A DNA stretch of 64,000 nucleotides from the NCBI GenBank assembly GCA_017462985.1, contig JAFTQB010000003.1, positions 1 to 64,000 of the forward strand, given 5' to 3'. Under the pieces are notes generated by a model. The model ran no database searches, was not told the DNA's origin, and was given only the letters and a program-made list of their open reading frames with translations. Positions within the stretch are counted from its first letter, which is position 1. The number at the start of each line of letters is the position of its first letter. Below are positions 15,208 to 24,814 of this stretch, one piece after another. The stretch is from Clostridia bacterium (lineage in GTDB: Bacteria > Bacillota > Clostridia > Christensenellales > Borkfalkiaceae). A program made the position numbers and the translations under genes.

Positions 15208-16887
15208 ATGAAAAAAACAATCGCATTGATTTTGGCAATGGGGATCTTGGGCGGCACGTTGGCGGCGACGGGGTGCAAACCCGAGCTTGTCGATTCGTTC
15301 GATCCCACGAAAACGGGCGTGCTTGTTGCAAACTATAACGGCGGCGTAGGCGAAAAATGGTTGGAAGAAATGGCGGTTCGCTTTGAAGAAGAATATAAAG
15401 ACGTGTCTTTTGAAGAAGGGAAAACGGGCGTAGATATCGTTTGGGATCACAGCAAAGGGCACGGCGGGAAAGAGATCGTAAATACGCTGCGCGCGGATAC
15501 GAAAAACCACGTTTTCTTCACCCAAGCCGTAGATTACCAAATGATGACGGATAGCAATCTGTTTGCGGATATCACCGATTTGGTGACGGAAACGGTGGGG
15601 AGCGACGGCAAAAAGATCGAGAAGAAATTGACGGACGATAAAAAGGACTTTTTATTGAAGGACGGAAAATATTACGCGATCCCCCATTACGAATTGTATA
15701 ACGGGATTCAATACGACGCGGGCGTATTCCTTACCAAAAAACTGTATTTTGCCGACGCGTTCAATCCCGACGGCACGCGCGCGTTTATTTTAAACGACAA
15801 AACGAAAAAATCCTGCGGGCCTGACGGAAAGTATAATACCTACGACGACGGTTTGCCTTCCAGCTACGAGGAATTTTACAGGGTGATAGAAAGAATGACG
15901 TCGAACGGCGTAATTCCTTTCGTTTGGACGGGAAAATCCACGCACTATACGAATATGTTGCTCAGCGTTCTGTTCCAAGAATATATCGGCGCGGACGGCT
16001 TCGACGTGCTTTTGAATTTTGAAGAAAAGGAAATTGAAGTAGTAACCAATCACGCAGGCGGCGTGGTGCAGACGGAAAATCAGACGTTGACGAAAGATAC
16101 CGCGTACAAAGTAAAATCGTCTGCGGCGATGTATTACGCGCTTGAATTTTGCGAAAAGATCTTCAAGAAAGATTCAGGCAACTATCCCACGGAGTGCGTC
16201 GGCGCGGAATACACGCATTTGGACGCGCAGGAAAAATTATGGAATAGCGGCTTGGACGGCGGAGATTACGTAGCGATGCTCATCGACGGCAATTATTCGT
16301 ATAACGAAGCGTTGGCGGACGGCATTTTCGATCGGTTGAAGGAAGATTATCCCGAAACCTATCAAAAGAAGGATATCCGTTATATGCCTCTGCCGCAACA
16401 GTATTCGGGTACGGTAACGGAGGGCAACGGCAGCAGCCCCGTGCTTTTGGATACGTATATGTCGTATGCGTTCATCAACGCGAATACGACGGGGGCGCAA
16501 TTGGAAGCGGCGAAAGCGTTTTTAAGCTTTGCGTATACCGACGAGGAGCTGAAGAACTTTACGTTGACGACGAACGGGATCGTCAAGGGCGTTTCCTACG
16601 ATCTGACGGAGATCGCCAAGGACGAAAATCTTTGCTCCAACGGCAAGAATATGCTGCAAATTCGGCAAGCGGCGGTAGAGGGAAATTCACTGATATTCCC
16701 CTTTAATTCCAGCAGAACGTTCCGTTTGAATTCTTCGCTTTTCGATTTTAGAACGGGCGGCGCGTTCTGGAATTCAAAACAGGCAACCATCGTTTATAAT
16801 GCGTTCAGCGGCAATTTGACGGCGGCTACGTATTTTGACGAAATGCAATGGACGGAAACGGAATGGAGTGCGATTATCAATAAGTAG
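15208..16887 (+). CDS. ABC sugar importer, extracellular solute-binding lipoprotein
   Basis: A 559-residue family-1 (CUT1-type) substrate-binding protein. Lipoprotein signal with lipobox AATGC at residues ~19-23 (GGTLAATGCKPE). The mature part begins GVLVANYNGGVGEKWLEEMA, typical of sugar-binding lobes, and has YAIPHYELYNGIQYDAG, the usual hinge region. It is longer than the common 420-450 residues. It is followed by two permease genes, so it delivers a sugar or oligosaccharide to them. Substrate cannot be read from sequence; the downstream GH31, GH32 and fructokinase suggest a sucrose- or fructan-type oligosaccharide. Confidence 0.88.
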   Translation: MKKTIALILAMGILGGTLAATGCKPELVDSFDPTKTGVLVANYNGGVGEKWLEEMAVRFEEEYKDVSFEEGKTGVDIVWDHSKGHGGKEIVNTLRADTKNHVFFTQAVDYQMMTDSNLFADITDLVTETVGSDGKKIEKKLTDDKKDFLLKDGKYYAIPHYELYNGIQYDAGVFLTKKLYFADAFNPDGTRAFILNDKTKKSCGPDGKYNTYDDGLPSSYEEFYRVIERMTSNGVIPFVWTGKSTHYTNMLLSVLFQEYIGADGFDVLLNFEEKEIEVVTNHAGGVVQTENQTLTKDTAYKVKSSAAMYYALEFCEKIFKKDSGNYPTECVGAEYTHLDAQEKLWNSGLDGGDYVAMLIDGNYSYNEALADGIFDRLKEDYPETYQKKDIRYMPLPQQYSGTVTEGNGSSPVLLDTYMSYAFINANTTGAQLEAAKAFLSFAYTDEELKNFTLTTNGIVKGVSYDLTEIAKDENLCSNGKNMLQIRQAAVEGNSLIFPFNSSRTFRLNSSLFDFRTGGAFWNSKQATIVYNAFSGNLTAATYFDEMQWTETEWSAIINK

Positions 16888-16914
16888 TAAATTATCCGTC
16901 TATGGAGGTGTATA

Positions 16915-17907
16915 ATGAATAAAAACAAATATGCCTTAGAGAGCGGCGTGCAAGATTCTCCCTCTGCGGAGGGAGAAATCATTGCCCCTCGAAAGGCGGG
17001 AATTAAGAAAATTTTCGGGATGCAGAAAAGTCATTTCTTTTTCTATTTATCGATCGTGGCATTCCCCGTTTTGCAATTCCTCGTATTTTACGTATATATG
17101 AATTTGAATTCCTTTATGCTGTCTTTTCAAAGGTACGATATCGACGCAAGGGGATTTGTTTGGAACGGTTTAGAAAATTTTCAAAGGATTTTTCAGGATT
17201 TTACGTCGGACGAGGCTTTGAGCGCTTCCGTCGGCAATTCGATCAATTTATTTTTGCTGAATTTGGTTTTTTCCAATTTCGGCACGATCGTGTTTTCCTA
17301 TTATATTTATAAAGATTATCCCGGCTCTAAAATTTTTAAAGTCATTTTGTATGCGCCGCATATTATATCCAATATCATCGTCGTTATTATGTTTAAATTT
17401 TTCGTGGATACGACGATTCCGAAAATTTGGTTGGATTTATTCGGGCAAGAAATTTACGGCTTGCTTGCCAATAAAGATACGCAATACGTAACCGTATTAT
17501 TTTTCAGTATTTGGATCAGCTTCGGTACGCAAGTGTTGGTATATAGCGGAACGATGAGCAGTATTTCCGATTCTGTGATCGAATCTGCAAAATTAGACGG
17601 CATTACGCCCGTGAAAGAGCTGTTCTATATCGTCATTCCAATGGTTTGGCCTACGACGGTTACGTTCTTGATCTCTGCGTTTGCGGGAATTTTTACCAAT
17701 CAAATGCAACTATTCTCGTTCTTTGGCTCCGGCGCCGATCCAAGCTTGCAAACGTTTGGCTACTTATTGTATGCAAAAGTGCAGCAAGGCGGTATGACGG
17801 ACTATCCTTATTTATCGGCGCTTGGTTTATTGATGACTTGCATTGCGGCTCCGCTTACGCTGTTGGTGCGTTGGGCTTTGGAAAAATACGGCCCGTCGAC
17901 GACTTGA
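16915..17907 (+). CDS. ABC sugar importer permease 1 (CUT1)
   Basis: A 330-residue inner-membrane permease with six predicted helices, the first near residues 42-62 (FFFYLSIVAFPVLQFLVFYV). The EAA loop that docks the ATPase reads ESAKLDGITPVKELFYIVIP at about 222-241. The N-terminal ~35 residues (GVQDSPSAEGEIIAPRKAG) are unusual and are encoded partly by a short inverted repeat. Start at 16915 after GGAGGTG. Partner of the permease at 17917. No ATPase is encoded nearby, so a shared MsmK-type ATPase elsewhere is likely. Confidence 0.9.
   Translation: MNKNKYALESGVQDSPSAEGEIIAPRKAGIKKIFGMQKSHFFFYLSIVAFPVLQFLVFYVYMNLNSFMLSFQRYDIDARGFVWNGLENFQRIFQDFTSDEALSASVGNSINLFLLNLVFSNFGTIVFSYYIYKDYPGSKIFKVILYAPHIISNIIVVIMFKFFVDTTIPKIWLDLFGQEIYGLLANKDTQYVTVLFFSIWISFGTQVLVYSGTMSSISDSVIESAKLDGITPVKELFYIVIPMVWPTTVTFLISAFAGIFTNQMQLFSFFGSGADPSLQTFGYLLYAKVQQGGMTDYPYLSALGLLMTCIAAPLTLLVRWALEKYGPSTT
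16956..16977. repeat. Inverted repeat inside the permease N-terminal coding region
   Basis: TTCTCCCTC (16956-16964) and GAGGGAGAA (16969-16977) form a 9-bp stem with a 4-base loop, within codons 14-21. It encodes the odd DSPSAEGE segment and may be a fragment of a dispersed palindromic repeat taken into the gene in frame. Confidence 0.5.
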
Positions 17908-17916
17908 GGTGAGGAA

Positions 17917-18819
17917 ATGAAAAAGAATGCTTCCTTAAAAGATAAAAAGAGTGTGTTCATCATCTTGATCGGCATACTTTTGGCGATTTATGCGTTGACG
18001 TTTATTGCGTTGTTCGCTTGGGGCGTGTTTACCTCATTGAAGGACCGTTCAGATTTTTACGTAAACAAAGTCTGGTTGCCCAACGGCTGGCCTTGGGAAT
18101 GGGAGTGGGGAAATTATCCTTACGTGCTTGAAAACTTTTTCGTCCTTCTCGTAGACGAGCAGGGGAACAAGTATAAATACGGGATAGATTTTCAAGTGAT
18201 GTACACGTTGATCTATGCGATCGGCGGGGCATTTTTGCAAGCGATCGTACCTTGCTTGGTGGCGTACGTGGCGCAAAAATGGGATAATTTGTTCAGTAAG
18301 ATCTTGTATACGGCGGTAATCGTTACGATGATTATTCCCATCATCGGCAGCAACGCTTCGATGATGGTTTTGATGAAACAGTTGGGCTTATACGATAACT
18401 TTTTCGGCGTATATTTGATGCAATCCAGCTTTACGGGCTTTTATTTCCTAACCTATTACGGCGTGTTTAAAGGAATGGCAAAGGAATATTCGGAGGCGGC
18501 GGTCATTGACGGCGCGAACGAATACAGAGTGCTGTTCTCGATTATGTTGCCGTTGATAAAATCCACGTTCGCAACGATCTTTTTGATCAAGTTTATCGAG
18601 CTTTGGAACGATTATCAAACGCCGCTGCTGTGGTTGCCTATGCACCCGACGTTGGCGTTCGGCGTGTATAATATGAGCCTCAGTACCGAACAGGGATTGA
18701 GCTCTACGCCTATGCGTTTGGCTTGCTGTATGATCACGGCGTTGCCGATCTTGGCGCTGTTTATTGCGTTCCGCAACCAGATCATGGGCAATTTGACGAT
18801 GGGCGGCGTAAAAGAATAA
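17917..18819 (+). CDS. ABC sugar importer permease 2 (CUT1)
   Basis: A 300-residue carbohydrate-type permease with six predicted helices. The EAA motif reads EYSEAAVIDGANEYRVLFSI at about residues 189-208. The C-terminus ends FRNQIMGNLTMGGVKE, the usual end of such permeases. It starts nine bases after the first permease, with GAGGTGAGG as ribosome site. Forms the membrane channel with the 16915 product. Confidence 0.9.
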   Translation: MKKNASLKDKKSVFIILIGILLAIYALTFIALFAWGVFTSLKDRSDFYVNKVWLPNGWPWEWEWGNYPYVLENFFVLLVDEQGNKYKYGIDFQVMYTLIYAIGGAFLQAIVPCLVAYVAQKWDNLFSKILYTAVIVTMIIPIIGSNASMMVLMKQLGLYDNFFGVYLMQSSFTGFYFLTYYGVFKGMAKEYSEAAVIDGANEYRVLFSIMLPLIKSTFATIFLIKFIELWNDYQTPLLWLPMHPTLAFGVYNMSLSTEQGLSSTPMRLACCMITALPILALFIAFRNQIMGNLTMGGVKE

Positions 18820-18836
18820 AAAGAAGAGGAGTAAAA

Positions 18837-20930
18837 ATGAAAAGAAAACAGATATTTAAAAAAATAGCCTTGTGGGCGGCGGGCGTCAGCGCGTTTTGCG
18901 CCTTGGGCTTCGTCGTGCCGACGATCATTCGTTCCGTAGGCGAGGCAACGCAATCGTCCGAAAAAAATACGGCTGCGCCTCAAATTACGATCGATAGCGA
19001 AGGATACGATTTAAATCAAGCTCCCCAAGCCGTCGCGGGAAAAGAGTACCGTATTTTTAACGCAACGGCAAAGGACAGCTACGGGAATGATTTGAAGGTC
19101 GCCAAAAAAGTTTGGCTCTATTATTATTCTACCACGAAATCTCGTGTGTCTGTAACGGACGGAATTTTTACTCCTCAACAAGCGGGCGAATACGTCGTGG
19201 AATATACCGCGATCGATCGCGACGGGAATAAAGGTTCGGCGGTTTACGAAGTTGATTGCGTGGGAAATAACGGTCTTTCTTTCTCGCTTGGGGAAAAAGT
19301 TGAAACGGGCGTGGCAGGAATAGAAATGCAGCTTGCTTCGGCGGCCGTTGAAAACGCTTCGGGAAATTGTAGCGTAAATATTCAAGCGAAGCTCAAAGAC
19401 GGCGACGACGTACAAAGCGTGGGGGAAGATCTTCGGTTTTGTCCTATGTATGCGGGTACTTACGTAATAGAATATTTCGTTTCCGATTACGTTTCCGAGG
19501 CGAGCGCGTCTTATGAAATCACGGTGGAAAAGAACGAAACGCCCGTCTTTTTCGGGAACGTAAATGTTCCTGCGTATTTCGTGCAAGACAGGGCGTATCA
19601 ATTGGACGTTCCCAAGGCGTATCATTTTGCATTGGGCGTTCCCGTCGAAATCGAGCCTGTGCTTACCGTTCAAGATAAACAGGGCAATACCGTTACGTTG
19701 GAAAACGGTGAGTTTACGCCTGCGGCGGCGGGCGACGTTACGATAAAATATACCGCTTCTTACGGCGAACGGATAGAGGAATTGGTATATAACGCGACGG
19801 TCGTCAACGTGGACTACGGACTTTTAAACAGTTATCATAAATATTTTTATTCGAACGATTACACCGCGAGTTTGACCAAATCTTGCGTAGAGCTGTTCAC
19901 CATGACGGATAACGCGCAAGTGGATTTCATCAATCCCGTTCTTGCAAGGGATGCGAAAGTCGTGTTTACGGCGAACACGAAATATAAAAATTTCGGCGCG
20001 CTGGAAGTGTATTTTACCGATAGCTTGGATTCTTCGATTCAAGTGAAGTTTACGCTTCGAAACAAGCAAGGGGGCGGAACGAACTATACGTTGAACGACG
20101 CGGATACCTATGGCGCGCAAATCTCTCTTTTCAACGGCGAAAAATTGGAATTGGGATATAATAACGGAGAGCACACCTTTAACTTGAACGCGTCTTTGAA
20201 CGTTTTGATCAAAGAAACCTTATCGGGCGAACCGTTTAACGGTTTCCCCAGCGAAAGGATCAACGTTTCTTTCCGTCTGGTGGGCGTAGAAGGTCCTGCC
20301 GGATTGTTGATGTATAAAATCAACAATCAAAACTTTAATTTTAACGCGTCGGACGCCGAACCGGGGATCGTTTTCTTCAAGCACGAGGGCGGTGAAATGA
20401 ACGTGGGCGACGTTGTTCCGTTAAACCGTTTTTACGTGGGCGACGTTTTGGATTACGATAGCGTCGTGAAATATTACGTGAAAGCTCCCAACGGAGAATT
20501 TGTTACGGCGTTGGACGGTACGCTGTTAGACGGAAACGGCGTAGACTATTTGAAACAATACTCCATTTTTATGGAAATGGAGGGAACGTATAGCGTGTGT
20601 ATGGAAGTCTCCGATTCCATGGGGAATCAAGAGCTGTACGCATACGGGATCAAAGTGGTGGACAGAACGCCGCCGACGATTGTTTTAACGCAAGGGAAAA
20701 CGACTTGCAAGGTTGGCGAAAGCGTAGAAATCTGGTCGGCTGACGCAACCGACGCTTCGGGTGGAAAAGTGGAAGTATACGTATACGTTACCAAACCCGA
20801 CGGTAAGGTAGAAGCGATCACAAACGGCCGCTTCTATGCGGAAAAAGCGGGAACGTATACGATCTATTATCAGGCGTTTGACGCAAAAGGCAATGCGACT
20901 ATGCAAAGCTACGAGATCGTCGTTTCATAA
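18837..20930 (+). CDS. Secreted multi-Ig-like-domain protein
   Basis: A 697-residue exported protein with an N-terminal membrane or signal segment (IALWAAGVSAFCALGFVVPT). It contains several Ig-like units with the pattern 'GxYxVxYxAxDxxGN', for example AGEYVVEYTAIDRDGNKG, EGTYSVCMEVSDSMGNQE and AGTYTIYYQAFDAKGNAT. A central beta-rich region, residues ~360-560, may be a carbohydrate-binding module (lectin-like strands, but no residues could be assigned). The frame is open 38 codons upstream into the permease, but GAAGAGGAG sets the start at 18837. Presumably a surface polysaccharide-binding partner of the importer. Confidence 0.72.
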   Translation: MKRKQIFKKIALWAAGVSAFCALGFVVPTIIRSVGEATQSSEKNTAAPQITIDSEGYDLNQAPQAVAGKEYRIFNATAKDSYGNDLKVAKKVWLYYYSTTKSRVSVTDGIFTPQQAGEYVVEYTAIDRDGNKGSAVYEVDCVGNNGLSFSLGEKVETGVAGIEMQLASAAVENASGNCSVNIQAKLKDGDDVQSVGEDLRFCPMYAGTYVIEYFVSDYVSEASASYEITVEKNETPVFFGNVNVPAYFVQDRAYQLDVPKAYHFALGVPVEIEPVLTVQDKQGNTVTLENGEFTPAAAGDVTIKYTASYGERIEELVYNATVVNVDYGLLNSYHKYFYSNDYTASLTKSCVELFTMTDNAQVDFINPVLARDAKVVFTANTKYKNFGALEVYFTDSLDSSIQVKFTLRNKQGGGTNYTLNDADTYGAQISLFNGEKLELGYNNGEHTFNLNASLNVLIKETLSGEPFNGFPSERINVSFRLVGVEGPAGLLMYKINNQNFNFNASDAEPGIVFFKHEGGEMNVGDVVPLNRFYVGDVLDYDSVVKYYVKAPNGEFVTALDGTLLDGNGVDYLKQYSIFMEMEGTYSVCMEVSDSMGNQELYAYGIKVVDRTPPTIVLTQGKTTCKVGESVEIWSADATDASGGKVEVYVYVTKPDGKVEAITNGRFYAEKAGTYTIYYQAFDAKGNATMQSYEIVVS

Positions 20931-20942
20931 GGAGGAGAGAGC

Positions 20943-22925
20943 ATGAAAAAGCATCATATGAAAAAATGCGCGATTTTGTTGCTGGCAGGGGTGTTCCTTT
21001 TTGGCGGTTGCGCGAATCCGTCTGAAAACGGACAAAACTCCGATACGGGCAATTCTAACGTAGCAACGAACGTAAACCGCGAGGTTTTCAACGACGGCGT
21101 ACATCAATATAATTATACGGAAACGTCGCAAGTTTTGGCTGAAAACGGCACGACTGATTATAAAATCATCGTAGAAAAGGACGCTCCCGAAGAAATAGAG
21201 CTTGCGGCGGCAGAATTGCAGGAATTGTTTGCCGAGGCGACGAACGCAACGCTCCCTATTATCGATGAAGAGAGCGTGGAATATTCCGAAAACGGGAAAT
21301 TTATCGTGCTGGGGCAAAACGAGCTGTTTGAAGCGGCAGGGCTTTCCACGGAAGGCTTGAATCTTGGATTAAACGGATATATTATTCAAACGAAAGGGAA
21401 AAGCGTTTTCATCGCAGGCGACGACGTATACGGCACTCTTTTTGGAGTATATCAATTTTTAACGCTGGAATATAATTTCGATTGCTTCGCCAACGATCTG
21501 TATCTCATCGATAAAAAGGCAACGACAACGTTGAAAAATTTTGACGTATTGGATATTCCCGATATTGACGCACGTTCTATCGGAGAAACTTCTTTGCAGG
21601 GGAAGGACGCGGAAAAAAGAATGAGGTTTATGCCCCGCGGCGAGGAACTTTTTGCCGGTACGATCGGGGTACATTCTACGTTTGAGTGCTTCCCGAAAGC
21701 CACTTATTTAAAAGATCATCCCGAATGGTATAACGCGCAAGAAAACGAGCTTTGCTATACGGCGGGCGGCGACGCGGACTCTTTGGAGAAAATGAAGGAA
21801 ATTGCGCTCAAATACGTGCAGGATAATTTTATCGCGAATACGAGGGCGCATATGATTACGTTTTCGCATCAAGATACGATGTCGTGGTGCTATTGTAAAG
21901 GCTGCCTCGCGGTGAAAGAAACGTACAAAGCGAACTCGGCAACGGCGATCCTTTTTATCAACGATTTGGCAGATCGCGTAGAGGCGTGGATGGAAACGCC
22001 CGAGGGCAAGCCTTACGCGCGGGATTTCAAGATTACTTTCTTGGCGTATACGACGACGGAGGAGGCGCCCGTTACGTACGACGAAAAGACGGATACCTTT
22101 GCGCCCATTGACGACAGCGTGATTTGCGGACCTCACGTACAGGTTATGTTTGCGCCTATCAATATGGACTATCAAAGCTCGATTTACGAAGAGATCAATA
22201 GCTCGTATTATAAAAACTTTCGCGCTTGGAGAGTGCTTTGCGATCAATTTAATATCTATACCTATCATTCAAATTATATAGACTTTTTGAGCTTTTTCGA
22301 TACGTTTGAACAGTTGCAGGAATTTTATATTTTCGCAGCGAACAGCAACACGCATTGGCTGTACGATTTGGGGCAAAGTCAACAAACGGGCGGCGCAACG
22401 GGTTGGAATACTTTGAAGGTGTATTTGTCGTCGAAATTCGGTTGGAACGTTAATTATAATTTTAGCGAATTGGTCGATAAATTTTTCAAGGCTTATTACG
22501 GGCCTGCAGCCGACGTTATGTTGGATATCTTTAACCAACAGCGGGTAAGGTATGCCTATAATATGGAACACGAAGGTCTTACGGTAGCACGTTCCTGTTA
22601 CGTTAGCTTGACAAAGGAAAACTATTGGCCGAAGAATTTATTGGAAAGCTGGGTTGCGATGTACGACGAAGCGTTGAACAGCATCAATTCTTTGCAATAT
22701 ACAGATCCCGACAAATATGAATTATATTCCAAAAACATAAGAATGGAAAGATTGTCTGTCTATTACAGTATGGTGGCAATTTACGAAAACGATTATTCAA
22801 AAGAATATATGTTGGAAGTGAAAAACGAGTGTCGCGATATAAGCGAGCTGAGCGGTATCATAAAGCTTGCGGAGGGCGATAGCAATACGCTCGTGGCTTT
22901 GTGGACAAAATGGGGCATTTTATAA
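20943..22925 (+). CDS. DUF4838 domain lipoprotein
   Basis: A 660-residue lipoprotein (signal with lipobox FGGC: LLLAGVFLFGGCANP). Residues ~75-180 form an alpha-glucuronidase-N-like domain (YKIIVEKDAPEEIELAAAEL, then GKFIVLGQNEL and GYIIQTKGKSVFIAGDD). The remainder matches DUF4838, a TIM-barrel-like family found in glycan loci and related to GH67/GH84-type folds; its activity is not established. WCYCKGCLAV is a Cys pair typical of the family. RBS GGAGGAGAG. Adjacent to the importer and surface proteins, so it probably acts on extracellular glycan. Confidence 0.8.
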   Translation: MKKHHMKKCAILLLAGVFLFGGCANPSENGQNSDTGNSNVATNVNREVFNDGVHQYNYTETSQVLAENGTTDYKIIVEKDAPEEIELAAAELQELFAEATNATLPIIDEESVEYSENGKFIVLGQNELFEAAGLSTEGLNLGLNGYIIQTKGKSVFIAGDDVYGTLFGVYQFLTLEYNFDCFANDLYLIDKKATTTLKNFDVLDIPDIDARSIGETSLQGKDAEKRMRFMPRGEELFAGTIGVHSTFECFPKATYLKDHPEWYNAQENELCYTAGGDADSLEKMKEIALKYVQDNFIANTRAHMITFSHQDTMSWCYCKGCLAVKETYKANSATAILFINDLADRVEAWMETPEGKPYARDFKITFLAYTTTEEAPVTYDEKTDTFAPIDDSVICGPHVQVMFAPINMDYQSSIYEEINSSYYKNFRAWRVLCDQFNIYTYHSNYIDFLSFFDTFEQLQEFYIFAANSNTHWLYDLGQSQQTGGATGWNTLKVYLSSKFGWNVNYNFSELVDKFFKAYYGPAADVMLDIFNQQRVRYAYNMEHEGLTVARSCYVSLTKENYWPKNLLESWVAMYDEALNSINSLQYTDPDKYELYSKNIRMERLSVYYSMVAIYENDYSKEYMLEVKNECRDISELSGIIKLAEGDSNTLVALWTKWGIL

Positions 22926-22937
22926 GGAGGCGGCAAT

Positions 22938-24803
22938 ATGAAAAAATGGATATGTATCATACTTGCGGCGAGCAATCTTTTTGCGATGACGGCGTGCGCG
23001 CAAGAAAACAACGCCAACGGCAACGTAATGCTTTTTGAAAAACCGTCGAAAACGCAGATGAGTTTGTATACGGAAATGGAATTGGAGCTACTCGATAACG
23101 TCAAAGATTCCGAAATCGTTTGGGAAACGTCCGATTCAACTGTTTTGGAAGTTTCCGAAGGGATGATTTTTGCCAAATCACAAGGCACAGCCACCGTTTC
23201 CGCGCGTTATCAAGGGAAAGAACAATCGTTGGAATTTACCGTTGCGGCGGCGGAGCAAACGCCTTTTGTCGACGAGGCGGAAATCAGCTTGATTTTAGAA
23301 AGTGAATTTACGGTTGCTCCTTATTTATACGTAAACGGTATTGCTTACGATAATGCGGAATATGCGGTGATCAGTGAAGATTCTTCTATCGTGTCTGTGA
23401 AAGACGGGAATGTATTGAAAGCGAACGATCGGGGTGAAACGACATTATCCGTATCCGCTTCTTGGCGCGGGATACCGAATATTGCCACGGCTACGATAAC
23501 CTGTAAAGTCAACGGCAACGAGGGAATTGTTCCGCAAAAAAAGAATATCGTTTTGTACGATTTGGATAAATCGTTTCGAGGACAAAGCTTTTCTAATTCC
23601 GAGGAATTGAACGCAGAGGTCTTTTTGGACGGTAAGACGGCGGAGAACGCCGAGATCGTGTGGGAAAGCAAAAACGAAGAGATAGCCATCGTGTCGGGCG
23701 GTCGGGTACAAGCCCGTTCCGTAGGGGAAACCGAATTGACGGGCACTTATATGAAAGCGAACGGGGAAGAAATACAAACTTCCGTTACGGTGTCCGTCGA
23801 ATATGCACGCTTAGATTTTAACGACGATCTTTTGATAGGATTAAACGAAGTAAATAATGCGATTGACGCATGCGTATATTTTGGGGAAGGATACAAGGTT
23901 GAGAAGATTGAGGTTGAACGGCTTAAAAGCGAATATACGGTAATTGACAATATGATCTCGGGGAAAAGTTTTGGCGAGGCTACTTCTGGCGAATACGCCT
24001 GCCGAATTTATTGTGCCGAAGAAAAAATATATTGTACGGCAACACTGATTCTTGCGGACCGTGTTATACACGATGCGGAAGACTTGTTTAATGCCGCGAA
24101 ATATCTTACGGCTTATATTGCTTTGGCGAATGATATCGATGATATTGGTGAGAGAACGACCAATATCGGCGCGCCCAATAAATACGGCTTTCCCGTAATC
24201 GGCAGTCCCGGAAACTTCACGGGTACGTTTAACGGCATGGGGCATACGTTGAGTGATTTTATTATCAACACGGCAAACGCGGGGATTTTTGAAGGGGCGG
24301 ACGGCGGTGCGGTATTTAAAAATTTCGCAATGAAAAACGTAACGTTTGCAAAAACAGGCGAATGCACCGCTCCGTTATTTTACAGATTGAACGGCGTATG
24401 CTTCATCGAAAATGTTTATATTGAAGTAAACGATTTCGGCACGACCAACAGTTCGGGCGGCGTTGCGGCATTCTTATATATGGGCGGATTGAATGTCAAA
24501 AACTGTATTTTTGTGATAAACGGTCTTACGCCACAGGCGAATAACGGCGCCATTTGCGGACGATCGTTTAGAAGTTCGTTGGCTATGGAAAATACTTATG
24601 TGATTACCGAAGGAAAGCTCTGCTCTACTCATCCTGACGCGTATAATACTACTTCGGACGCAGTCAACGCATACTCTGCGTGTCTCTATTCGAGTGAAGA
24701 AGAATTTATTGCCGTTGCTTCCAACGGACTTCTCGATTTTTCCGAATTTAATAAATATTGGAACTTGAATAAAGAAATTCCCGATATGAGTAAAATCAAT
24801 TAA
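22938..24803 (+). CDS. Big_2/GLUG-like surface lipoprotein
   Basis: A 621-residue lipoprotein with lipobox MTAC (ASNLFAMTACAQENN). Two or three Big_2-like repeats lie at residues ~30-290: EIVWETSDSTVLEVSEGMIF, then ISEDSSIVSVKDGNVLKAND and EIVWESKNEEIAIVSGGRVQ. A GLUG-like module follows at ~390-520 (YIALANDIDDIGERT...FTGTFNGMGHTLSDFII). A smaller version of the 8923 product. No catalytic residues seen. Same operon, 12 bases after the DUF4838 gene. Confidence 0.78.
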   Translation: MKKWICIILAASNLFAMTACAQENNANGNVMLFEKPSKTQMSLYTEMELELLDNVKDSEIVWETSDSTVLEVSEGMIFAKSQGTATVSARYQGKEQSLEFTVAAAEQTPFVDEAEISLILESEFTVAPYLYVNGIAYDNAEYAVISEDSSIVSVKDGNVLKANDRGETTLSVSASWRGIPNIATATITCKVNGNEGIVPQKKNIVLYDLDKSFRGQSFSNSEELNAEVFLDGKTAENAEIVWESKNEEIAIVSGGRVQARSVGETELTGTYMKANGEEIQTSVTVSVEYARLDFNDDLLIGLNEVNNAIDACVYFGEGYKVEKIEVERLKSEYTVIDNMISGKSFGEATSGEYACRIYCAEEKIYCTATLILADRVIHDAEDLFNAAKYLTAYIALANDIDDIGERTTNIGAPNKYGFPVIGSPGNFTGTFNGMGHTLSDFIINTANAGIFEGADGGAVFKNFAMKNVTFAKTGECTAPLFYRLNGVCFIENVYIEVNDFGTTNSSGGVAAFLYMGGLNVKNCIFVINGLTPQANNGAICGRSFRSSLAMENTYVITEGKLCSTHPDAYNTTSDAVNAYSACLYSSEEEFIAVASNGLLDFSEFNKYWNLNKEIPDMSKIN

Positions 24804-24814
24804 ATAAGTACGAA

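Noticed and set aside
14419..15540. 373-residue minus-strand ORF across 12706 and 15208 genes
   Set aside because: It spans two real genes and an intergenic hairpin, with no ribosome site and no recognisable domain.
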